A stretch of 64,000 bases of DNA from Mesocentrotus franciscanus. Its lineage: Eukaryota; Echinodermata; Echinoidea; Camarodonta; Strongylocentrotidae. The stretch lies in the NCBI GenBank assembly GCA_037976565.1, contig CP137672.1:17880335-17944334 (forward strand). The letters run 5' to 3'. Below the pieces are notes generated by a model that was not told the DNA's origin, searched no databases, and saw only the letters and a list, made by a program, of their open reading frames with translations. Numbering within the stretch: the first letter of the stretch is position 1; every line of letters starts with the position of its first letter. The position numbers and the translations under genes are program-made. Shown one piece after another: positions 38,584 to 49,264 of this stretch.

Positions 38584-38732
38584 CCAGTCCGTAGGTGCTG
38601 CCATTGGATATACCTTTGGTAATTAGGTTAAACGAAATACAAGGAGAGAGGGAGAGAGTTAGAGAGAGAGAGAGAGGGGGAGGGGTGTTGTGGTCCACTT
38701 GCACATATCCCCATAATCAGAAACTGTTATAC
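38486..38732 (-). CDS. Candidate alternative C-terminal exons of SRCR-B
   Basis: Two AG acceptors with phase compatible with the SRCR exon donors are seen. The first, before 38732, opens a short frame (ITVSDYGDMCKWTTTP) that ends in a stop. The second opens at 38613 with 30 nt encoding ISNGSTYGL, which either splices at a GTAAAT donor (after 38584) or reads on into a hydrophobic tail ending at 38486. The 30 nt and both acceptors are conserved at 56711-56892 in SRCR-C. If used by skipping the TM exon, the second would give a Ser/Gly site followed by a hydrophobic C-terminus, as in GPI-anchor signals. Untested; CT-rich simple sequence could mimic this. Confidence 0.35.
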
Positions 38733-38999
38733 CTTGAGGAGAGACCAGAGGGTCGCAGTCATTCATTGCGCTTCGCCCCCCCGCCAAGCCACAAGTGACG
38801 CAAAATACTACCAATACTACTACTACTACTACTACTTAGAAAAGGAAGAAGAGGTGGATGCAGATGAAGATATAGGAAATGGATAGCATGGATTAAGAAA
38901 AAAAGAAAAGAAAATAGAATGTGAGGTTTATCCGAGTGAGGCACACCTTCAGAACGGCAGGTGGATTGTAAGAAGCTGACGTGGGTTTCCGTCCATCAT

Positions 39000-41900
39000 C
39001 TAAACAGGTGTATCGGGATAGACGGGGGTAGGCATGGGCGTGGTTGATGCTGGTTGAGGTGCAGGGTTAGTGGTAAGAGAAGTTAACTGCTGAATTCCCA
39101 TAGCTGCTGAAGGAGAAGCCTTTTGTTGATGGCACACGAACACAACAGCAACTATGGCGATGACGGTTAGGAGAAACAAGGACACTCCGACGAATGACAT
39201 TGTTCCGATTAGCCTAGGAGATGGAGATGGGCCTGTTCCTGATGTTGTGTAATCTATCATAATAATGAAAAGTATAATTGGGTCTTATTTGCCGAAGGGA
39301 GCCACATCAATATTCATATTCCCCTTCATGCAGGCCGTGACATTTTTATTTCTCCAGCAATCGCCAGGTACCCATTCACAAATGGGTGGATAGTGGCATA
39401 AGTGGATTAGTGTCATGCCAGAGAACCCTTGTGCCGGGCTGGAATTTGAAGCATCAACTCTTGGATTGAGAATTAATTGAATGAACTGCTATACCACGAC
39501 ACACCTCCACTATGAATTGAATAAGCACTATCATTATGGAATGATACAATGCACAACCCTTACGCCTCATTTGCTCTGTGATTAAATTTGTGAATTGAGG
39601 ACAGATCACGAGGTTTTGTTTATTCTAAAATTGTACGATGTCGTACAAATGGCAATAAAGATTTTCATTATCAAGATCGAAGTAGTAAATTGTGCACAAA
39701 CAATGTAGCCTATATGAACATCGACCCCCAAAAAAAGTTACCAGAGAAAACGAATATTGAAAGGATGTTTGATAATAAGTCAAGTTGACTAACTGGTTTT
39801 GCGGTCTGATAAAAAGGAACAAAAACCTTCATCAGAAGATGTGGTTCATGTGAAGACACAATGGCGCACATAGCTGCAGAGGCGCGTGCCCCCGATCAAA
39901 AAGAAAAAAGACCGCCAAAAAGAATTAAAGGCAACATAAAAGAATATAATAACACCCCTTTCACATCCTCACAATACTTGATGGTCTTGTTTTTGTTTTA
40001 TTCACCATTTATTTATTTTCATTCACCAAGTTGGACCGGTGTCTACCAACCCCATGACCCACAAACACTAGTGCAACTGGCCTCAATGGCTGGACCCCAG
40101 CTCTGCCCCTTTTGAGAACATTAATTCCCTTCATTGTGCACTCATAGAGATGACGAGGATGATATCCGATCAGAATATCTCTCTTTCTTATTGGATGCGA
40201 ATACCCAATCCTTGTTACACCTCTGGCCTATATATATGTTGGTAACTTTGATTAATTTTACCTAATGCACGGCAGAAAAAAAGAAATGTCAGTATAAGCT
40301 TACCGCAACTTACTCCTGCATCCTCATTATGGGTACATGCGGAATCCCCTGAAGATAGATTACAGGAATCCAAAGTGTATTCCCCACCAGAGCACTGGAC
40401 TTGTCGAATCGGTCCTGATCCTTGACCATAGTAGGCTGATCCCCTTGGTTTTTCATTAGCGGGGTTAAATCCAAGCTGACGACATACAACCTGTGCTTCT
40501 TCATAATACCAGAAATCATCACAAATGGTATTCCATTGGCCATTGTACAAAATCTCGACTCTTCCTTCACTGGGCGATGGACCGTTCACGAGCCGAACGT
40601 TATAGATTCTTGTCGTTGACCATTGAAATGGATATGCAGTCGTTGAGAAAATATCGGTCCCTTCAACATTAAGTGGAAAAGAGGGAAATGTCAGAAAGAC
40701 TAGCTCCATCAGATGTGTGTGTTTCATAGCTGGTTAAGAACTATATGCTTCTTACGCTTGAAGAGGTTAATTCGGTTACATTTCTAATGCATAAAACTAT
40801 TGTTTTTATACCGCTACAACCACACACAAAGACATATATGTATGCTTGTAAAAATGAGGCAATGCGAAAACTGGTGAGATATCATTGGTTTATCGAGGAG
40901 GTACTTTTTTACATTTGAAAAGACCCCCTCCACAAATTTCTTACAATCAATACTTTCCTCTAAACCTAATACTCTTTCTGGAATATCAAAAATACATATT
41001 TCACTAAATCATAAATAAAATATAGTGCCCGGATTGTTTCATATCAAGGAAGTTGAACGTGCCATCTTTCCTTTGATCAGCGAATCATTGTGTACTAAAT
41101 TTCACGAAAATATGTCTACTGTATTTGATAATTTGTAAAAAAGGATTCATTCTTGTCCACAAATGTGGATATATGCTTTCCACCACCAATAAATATTATA
41201 ATAATTACATCCCTTTCACATCCTCACAATACTTGACGGTCCTGTCCTTTCGACCTTTATTCAACAAGTGGGACCGATGTCCCCTATCCCCATGACCCCA
41301 GTGCAATTCCTTTTATTGTGCACTCATAGAGATGACGAGGATGAAAGCCGATTAGAACATCTTTCTTTCTTATTGGATGTGAATACTCAATCTTTTTTAC
41401 ATCTCTTGCTTATATATCTGCTCGTAACTTTTATAAAGTTTACCTAACGCAAGACTGAAAATAAGAAATGTCTTTATAAGCTTACCGCATCTTACTCCTG
41501 CATCCTCATAATGGGTACATATGGAATACCCTGAAGACAGAGTACAGGAATCCAAGGTATACTCCCAACCGTAGCAGAAGACTCGTTGAATCGATCCTGA
41601 ACCTTGCCCGTAATGGGCCGAACTCCTTGCTACGACATTATCGGTGCCATAGCCAAGCTGACGACATACAACCTGCGCTGCTTCAGGAGTCCAGTTATCA
41701 TCACAGATAGTGTTCCAATGGCCATTGTACAAAATCTCTACTCTTCCTTCACTGGGCGATGGACCGTTCACAAGCCGTACGTCATAGATTCCAGCGTAAT
41801 AGCCTGTGGTTGACGTTGGCCATTGAAATGTAGCTGAGGTTGTGGAAATGTCAGTCCCTTCAACATTAAGTGGAAAAGAGGGAAATGTCAGAGAAGATCG

Positions 41901-44900
41901 CTCCATCGGATGTGCGTGTTTCATAGGTGGTTAAAAAGCTGTATGCTTTATATGCATGCAGATATTAATTCGTCTACATTTCTAATGCACACAACATCTA
42001 TTTTTAAACCGCTACAACCATACAAAAATAGATAGATGAATTCATATCGAAATAAAACACGGGTGTTTCCTTTTACTGTACCACTTCTTTCTGACCCACC
42101 TGACACTCTTCAATCTGACCCATTTTCCCCCATACATTTTCTACACAGAGGCATTTTTATGAGACAGGTTCTGTGATTGGCTTTTTGGCTAGTGAATATT
42201 CATGACATGAGCGCAGAGCGCCTTCATCTTTTCGTCGCGCAAACAATATGTAAATTTTAGCGTCTACTCTTTACAAATCTACAATCATTTATGAATCTCT
42301 GTTCCCCCGCTCAGCGCGCACATCGTGCAAGCGTAGTAATTTGATTTGATTTTATTTGGTTTTATTTACCAAATATAAAAACATATAAATAACAATATAT
42401 ATGATAACATGAGGAAATAACATTGGATGGATCGCCCTGCTCAGCTGTGCCAGTGCAGCACAGCTATTCTACCGAGGGGTCCATTTTACAATACAAAACA
42501 AATGAGAGAAAATAATATATCACAAATTATAGTTCTTAACATATTGGTATCATATAAAAACAATATCGTGTACACAATATCATGCCCCCACCCACCCAAG
42601 AGCAAAACACAGTACCCCCACCCACCCTATTATTTATCAATATTGAAATTCATCTAATTTAAAGGGAGATAGTTTTCAACGTATGTTTATTTCATAACCT
42701 TATGAATTCATTGTAATTTGGGGATGAATTTAAAGTAGAAGGTAAGACGTTAAACTGTGATGCCCCACGATATAATTGACACGCTTGTAAATGATATATT
42801 TTACTCGACCGCTTGTAATTTACGCGCTAGTTATTTTCTTTTGGACTTTCCGTGATAATTTACAATCAATATGAAAACCAAGCAATTCTTTCTAGAATCT
42901 ATCTTTTACATCCATCCATTGAGAGCTGACCAGGTAAAGCGGTTAACGCATTTACTAATATTATATATATCGCACAAAATGCTCGTACATGTACGTGCTA
43001 TAGTATCAAAGACTGATGAATAATCCAAAAGAACTAGCACAGCTTCCTTCCTTTGAGCAAACAAAGCAAGGACATTTCATTGACGGAATAGTAGAATGAA
43101 AATCCCTAAATTGGCGGCATTACTTAAGGGGCTTTCACACCGGGCCATACGTAGAGTTGCGTAGTGTTGCGTACAGACTACGCCGAGCGTACGTTGCCCT
43201 ACGCTGGCCTACGTAACTATACGCCGAGGGACGCAAAGGGGTACGCGAGATGGACGCAAAAAATTAAACATGTTTAATTTTTTCCGCGTCCTTTCGGCGT
43301 AGACGCTAGACGCAGAGAGGATGCATTTTTACGCAACTCTACGCAACACTACGCAACACTACGCTACTGTACGCCATGCCTACGCAATAGTACGCTACTC
43401 TACGCCAATCCAACGAAGCAGTAAAAGCTTGCGCACACTGTAAGCAACCGTACGCAACCATAAGCGAACCTGAACGCCAGGCCTACTTAAAACTGCGCAA
43501 CCCTACGCCCCTTATACGCAATCGTACGCGTAGGTACACCAATTGCATACGCCGTAGGTACGTGGGGCCCATGCACAGGGTACGTAACCATACGCCATCG
43601 TACGCCAGCCTACGCATAACCTACGCAGGGACTACGCCGAAGCAACATTTTTTCATGAATACGCAGCCTAATTTCGGCGTAGTCGGTACGCCACACTACG
43701 CAACTCTACGCAGATCGGGTGTGAAAGGGGTTTTAAGAAGGAAAAGGAAGTGGTACCAATTCCAAGAGTGACACAATAGCCCTTGCTCGTCCTGAATATT
43801 CACACTACCGGAGAAAATTCGTGAATATGATCATGAAAATTCGCAAAATTCTGAATGCTTCCCGATTTTAGAAATAAATCAACTTACTCTGACCAATAGG
43901 TCTTTGTACCATCACCCAATATGTGCCATAATTTTGCACAAATGTAGCTCTGTTAAATATAAACATATAAGAAATGAATCATAAAAATTTAAATGATATG
44001 AATGAGTCGTATACCAATTCAATATGCGTTATCGCACTTCGATGAATGAACACAAAAATAAAAATAATGAGTTTTCAATATCTTGCTGCAAACTTCCCTC
44101 CCCTTCTCTTCTTCTCGTCTCACTCTCGATCGTTTTTTAGTCATATCATTGTTCATAGAGTTTATCGCCCTTCTGGCTCCTAAAAGATGAATATATATAC
44201 AAATATGTATATTTTACTTAAGGCGTCATTAGACGGACATTTGGAGTGAAAAAATGAGTCATTAAGTAGACATGGTCATTAGCAGGACAATTTCGTGTCC
44301 TTTTAACGATTGCACAAAAGAAGTACTGCCCACAACGTACATTTGCAGGCAGAGGAAACTTTAAATCCTCCCAAGAAACAAGAGGTTTAATCATTAGTCA
44401 TCAGTTTAATTAGTTATATTGTTTTGAATTTAGGGCTAGGGTTAATATACCAGTTCTTTTGTAATGTCCGGTTAATGTAGGGTTATATATATATATATAT
44501 ATATATAAAACCATATATATGTATGTATGTGAGTGTGTGTATGTGTGTGTGTAATTATGTGTGTGTTTGTTGATTAGTCCACGTATTGGCATTGTTTTTG
44601 ACACTACAGAGTTCACACTTTGAAGAAATGCATTTTTTGCGTCGGCAGAAATACATTTTTTCATAGTTTAATCCTCTTTCTCTGTCTCTCTCTCTATATA
44701 TATATATGTAGATGTAAATGTACTTACATTCCTATCTTTCTGATTTTATAAATACGTATATTTGCTCATGATTTCAAACTCACACGACATTGACATACGA
44801 TGTTTCAGTTGCAGGCGCAGTCCACACGAAATCGTTCGTCCTACTTTTGACGGCACTGTTCCTATGCGTCACCGTGTTGTTGCTTGATCCGTCACATGAC

Positions 44901-45182
44901 ACTGCCTGGAAGTTCGTATCTGAGGGCGCCACATTCCAAGACCCTACGATGCCATTATTGTCTAATCGCCTCACTTGCAAGAGGATTCCCTTAAAACCAG
45001 GAGAACCCGAGTCAGTGGTGATTGAAACTGCAATTAGAGAGGTCAGCGTTCATTTTTAGTCCAGCATGCCTTTGGGAATGCAACCATATGATGTGAAAAA
45101 TACACTTGTATGTTAACGTGGTACTACAGATTGTAAGGTAAGAGAGGGAATTGTAACAGAGAGAGAGAGAGAGAAGGAGAGG

Positions 45183-45213
<31 letters not shown>

Positions 45214-48200
45214 AGAAACGCCCTATAAATAGCACGTTTTAATTTTAAAAATATGTCTTTGACTAATTTGTCTATATACATTGAGCTTTGATTGTGTCCT
45301 CTAATTTGTTCTCCTTTTTTACATTTTTAAAAATTAACCCCGCCCCTATGATGACCATATTTATGTCAACTAATTAGCAAGAAATCAACTATTGTAATAG
45401 TGAAGTATTCCCTTTTAAAAATCTTAATAATGAAGAATTCAAATGATGCACAATTTGTGCGACATCCTAATGAATTATCTTTCAAACATCTGTCTACTAA
45501 TGACGAAATGATAGAAGAAAATTTAGAGTCTTGTCAATATTTTGACTCCACATCCTATGCAACTCCTTTCACTCATGCAATATTCCCCCCTTATTTCACC
45601 TAAATGCTCGCAGCCTTTGTAACAAGTTCAATACTATCCAAGATTTGTTTTTTACTTTCATTAAAGTTTAACTTTTCTATCATTGGTTTTACTGAAACTT
45701 GGAACAAAGGTGAAATAGCCTTTCTTTATAATTCGTATTAGTATTGACTTATTTCTAATAACCGTTCGAGGCTCAAAGGTGGTAGTGTTTGTTTACATGT
45801 AAATGGTATTTATGATATTATCCTGAGAAATGACTAAACTATAAGTAATTCTAGCATTGAAAATTTATTTATAGAAATATTAGGAGATCATGAAATATTG
45901 TCATAGGTATAATCTATAGAATACCCAACTCGAAGCTATGAGACTTTATATCGTAATTTGAAGAATGTGTACATATATTGAATGAACAAAAAAATAAATT
46001 GCCGTGCTATATTATAGGTGATTTCAATATTGACCTTATAAAATCTGTTTCTCATAAATTTCCTAAATCGTGGTTTGCCATAATGATGAGTTTTGGATAT
46101 CAGCCACTTATAAACAAACCAACTCATATCACTAAAAGCTCACTGCATGTATAAACAATACTTTTAGAAATGTTACAGATACGCAGATTCAATCTGATAT
46201 ATTTTTTCTGATCATCAGATCAGATGTCAGATCATCGTCTTATATGCACAATAATTAATTCAAAACCCAAAGCAACGTGAATGTTTTATTCAAGCAGGTT
46301 TTTGAAATTAGTCAAGGGTCAATATTGAAACTCTTAGAACACAGTTGAATACTTAAGATAGATCTACTGTTTTCCAGAATACTTGCCCTAACACTGTTTA
46401 TTCAAACAGTAGTTTGATAAAATAATCTTCTGATTCAAAGTTAAAAGAATAAGAGTAAGGCTCGTAACACAATGGATGAGTATTAGCATTCTAATGCATT
46501 CTATTTAAATGTTTGTATACAAATATCGTAACAAACTTAAAACCATACTAAGGTCCGCTGAGAAAGCTTTTTTACTGTTCTAATTTTAAGAAACTAGAAC
46601 AAAATATTATTTGTAAATGGAAAACAATTAACGAGGTGTTAGGAATATATATTTCTGCTAAACGACACTCACATATTATTACTACTGACAACATAAGCTT
46701 GAAAATAGTATAGAAAATTGTGACCAATTCAACTGTTTTTTGAAATAAAATGGGTACTAACATGTCCGACACAGACCCCCATTTCTTCTCATTCTTTTAT
46801 GGATAAGAGTAATGATAATACAATCGTCCTCTCACCTCCAAAAACGCTTGAAATAATAGATACTACACGTAAGATGAAAGTAAGTGAGAGTCGTGGTATT
46901 TATCATATAAACCACTGGATTGTAAAAGACGTAGCTGAATCTATTGCAGAACCGATTTCTTTCACATTGAATTTAAATTTTGTAGAATTATTCTTCCAGA
47001 CAACCTCAAAAAGTCCCAGTTCGTAAAGAAGAGGATATCAAAATTGTCAATAATTGTCGTCCTATTTAACTATTTCCTGTATTATTTAAAGTACTCGAGA
47101 ATTTTGTATAAGAGACTGAACTCATTTACCTGCAAACATCATATTTTAAATGACAGTCTGTTTGGATTTAGACAGAACCATTCTGTCGAAATGGCCTTGA
47201 TTAAATTAATTGATTATATTTGTAATGTAATTAACAATAAGGAAACATGTATTGGAATATTCATTGACATCTCTAAGGCCTTTGACAGCCTTGATCATTC
47301 AATTCTATTACACAAACTTTATAACTATGGACTCAGGGGTGTCCCCTTATACTGGTTTGAAAATTATCATATTAAAGGTAAAACAAAGTTTTGGTATGGG
47401 GTCATGAAGTTGGTTCAAATTAACATATTGGAAGCATTTGCGATCCTACAATATTCAGTGACCGTTGCCGCGGTTGAAATCGAGTCTAAAGTGATGAAAT
47501 TGTAAATAATAAACTCTTTATATTGTATAGCTCCCTCTCAAGGTCAAGATATTAATTTAGCTTCAAAAATATGTTTCTTGACTAAAATCGACCGATTGGC
47601 TATTTCCGTTTGGAAATTTTTATATCACAATTGCATATTCTGAGATTTTCATGGTCGCAGCTACCATTGAATGGCCGTATAGGCGCTATTTGAAATGTAT
47701 TTACAGGGAGTACCGGTAAATTTTGATATTCAATTTTCCCCAAAAGCAGAAGTGTTTTAGGGGCTAAATTTTCTAGTGCTTATATTACATCCCCAGTGGC
47801 ATCCAAATATATCAACATTTTAGAGAATCGCTATCCGGCCATTTACAAAATTTCCCAAAATTTACCTAAAACATGAAACATAAAACATTTTACCTTTTTT
47901 TACAAAATCAGCGTGGTGTTCCTAAGGTATCTATTCTTTGTCCACTCCTCTTTTTAAGTCATATTAATGATATTACTAAATATTCAAGCGTATTTCAGTA
48001 TCCATTGTATGTTAATGATACGAACCTTCTTGTTTCTCATAAAACATCCATAACCTTTTGCATTATTGTTAACTTTAAACGTGAAAATATTTATGAATCA
48101 TTCGCTGCTGATAAGCTTTTTATTAACTTGTTTTTCTGTTGGTCACAGCTTGTGTTTCTCCCTCTCCCTCTCTTTTTACCCCTCTCTCTCTTCTTCCCTG

Positions 48201-48947
48201 TTGCAGAGGCGTAGATACCGGGGGAACTTGCCTACTACCACCCTGTCACACCCAATTGAATGACTGACGAAGGAAAGGGGAAGTAAAAATGCGGGTAAAT
48301 TGTAAATCATGTGCATGGGCAGATAAAGGTCATTGTAAGACCAATCGCGAAGAGTTTTAGGATACGACTTTGTCCATGCATGTTAAAGTAACTAGTATTT
48401 ATTTATGCATTGACGCTACATTCTATAGTACACAAATGGAAACATTCTTTTTACGAGGGCAAACAGGGCGTATTCATGAATCACCTCCATCACTTTTATA
48501 GTGATTAATGACAGGATATCAATGTATTATACTTTAACTTATACCACATGTGGTTGTTATTCAATAATGATGATTATGTTGCAGTAGATTAATTACCTTT
48601 ATTTATCATCGTTGTATAGAGTATGTTTAGAACATTTGGGGGAATCTGGGGATCATTCTATCTCCGAAATCACTGTTAAGTTTCAATGTTTTGTTTGTCC
48701 AATGCCTACCTGTGACTTGCTGACCGGCTGAGAAGGTACTCACATCAACTGTCATAGTGTAGGGACTAGGACTAATCGCAACAGGGAGCAGATGACCAGG
48801 GAGCATGGTACTGCATATTCCGGGGTTGCTGGAGACCGGCGCCCCTGTTGAACGAGCCTCGATGACATGCCCGTAACATGCTACTAGCAGAAAAATAAGG
48901 GCGAGCCTTACCCATCTCGGGACGAAGCATACACCTCCTTTCATCAT
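39000..48947 (-). CDS. SRCR-B: Reeler-SRCR-SRCR type I membrane protein
   Basis: Six exons on the minus strand: 48947-48710, 45027-44784, 43949-43888, 41857-41486, 40660-40304 and 39253-39000 (TAG). All introns are GT-AG, phases are 1-2-1-1-1 and the sum is 1527 nt (508 residues). Residues 1-32 are a signal peptide (core LALIFLLVACYG). Residues about 33-181 form a Reeler domain over three exons (GICSTMLPGH, SPYTMTVD, FKGILLQVRR, VSCDGSSNNTVTH, DFVWTAP, ATFVQNYGTYWVMV). Two group A SRCR domains follow (about 208-305 and 327-424), each with six cysteines, then a stalk, a transmembrane helix (about 444-465) and a short Pro/Thr tail. Both domain types occur in innate recognition proteins (for example Noduler for Reeler), so a surface sensor is inferred. 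The alternative is that the Reeler exons are a separate gene; no other signal exon was found between 41.9 and 48.7 kb, and phases fit one transcript. The first intron holds a LINE in opposite orientation. Confidence 0.75.
39330..39506 (-). mobile_element. tRNA-derived SINE (minus), shared by both duplicates
   Basis: Degenerate A and B boxes on the minus strand (B box near 39441-39451) with the shared body GGTACCCATT. A paralogous copy lies at 57640-57830, so it predates the segmental duplication. Confidence 0.65.
42338..42660 (-). mobile_element. LINE 3' end (minus)
   Basis: Begins on the plus strand with TTTGATTTGATTTTATTTGG (a minus-strand A-rich tandem tail) and has a stem-loop candidate (CAGCTGTGC...GCACAGCT, 42442-42468), as in 3' UTRs of CR1/L2-type LINEs. 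Lies in the SRCR-B intron. Confidence 0.5.
43124..43736. mobile_element. TTAA-flanked foldback element packed with TACGC words
   Basis: The ends GGGGCTTTCACACC and GGTGTGAAAGGGG are inverted and lie next to TTAA (43124-43127; 43733-43736). Almost the whole interior is built of degenerate 7-9 bp words around TACGCAAC/TACGCC in both orientations, and a perfect 26-bp palindrome (43258-43283, centre AAACATGTTT) lies inside. CpG-rich against an AT-rich background. Inserted in the SRCR-B intron between Reeler and SRCR exons. Confidence 0.85.
44430..44720. repeat. TTAGGG-like remnant with (TA)n and (TG)n
   Basis: TTAGGGCTAGGGTTA (44430-44444), then ATGTCCGGTTAATGTA and a (TA)n run, followed by (TG)n-rich and further (TA)n sequence. 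The first part matches 55385-55470, where more telomere-type hexamers remain. Intronic in SRCR-B. Confidence 0.7.
45390..48130 (+). pseudogene. Degenerate LINE: APE endonuclease and reverse transcriptase
   Basis: On the plus strand, broken frames show an endonuclease (LNARSLCNKFNTIQ; IIGFTETWN; IIGDFNIDL; INKPTHIT) and a reverse transcriptase (FGFRQNHSVEMALIKLID; GIFIDISKAFDSLDHSILL; then after a break GVPKVSILCPLLF and YVNDTNLL). The order matches a CR1/L2/Jockey-type element. Many stops and frameshifts, and the catalytic YADD is altered (YVND), so it is dead. About 480 bp of unrelated sequence (about 47400-47890) separates the two RT parts. It lies antisense in the first intron of SRCR-B. 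Confidence 0.9.
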
Positions 48948-49264
48948 TGCGTCGATGATAGTGCCCCCTTTTTATGGAAGCTATATAGATAGTTCAAGTA
49001 TTATCTGTATTAAACTATTTTGCGGTTAGTTTTTAAAACATATTTAAAACATAACAAAAATGGTATTAGATTACACTCAGAAAAGTCTGCTCTTACTGTT
49101 TGGTTTCGTTATATTATAATAAGCTATACAGATAGTTCAAGTATTATCTGTATTCAAATATTTTGCGGTTAGTTTTAAAACATATTTAAAACATAACAAA
49201 AATGGTATTCGATTACACTCAGAAAAGTCTGCTCTTACTGTTTGGTTTCGTTATATTATAATAT
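48948..49264 (-). promoter_or_regulatory. SRCR-B 5' flank with 143-bp tandem duplication
   Basis: 48979-49121 and 49122-49264 are close tandem copies (AGATAGTTCAAGTATTATCT; CAGAAAAGTCTGCTCTTACT) that start about 30 bp upstream of the SRCR-B start codon. CTATATAG (48981-48988) and CATAAAAAG are TATA-like words on the minus strand, the first only in the proximal copy. A promoter role is inferred from position only. Confidence 0.5.

Larger units (their letters stand above)
35040..43010. repeat. Copy 1 of a large segmental duplication
   Basis: Paralogous to 51632-60700. Anchor pairs: 35043/51641, 36121/52690, 37000/55276, 38130/56268, 38584/56779 (micro-exon), 39000/57332 (TM-exon stop), 40304/58623 (SRCR exon), 41486/59732 (SRCR exon) and about 42850/60500 (upstream flank). 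Includes the 3' part of SRCR-B. Differences are insertions listed separately plus scattered substitutions. Confidence 0.85.

Noticed and set aside
47044..47505. Active reverse-transcriptase gene
   Set aside because: Only part of the RT is open; the endonuclease and second RT half are in other frames with stops, and the catalytic motif is altered (YVND).
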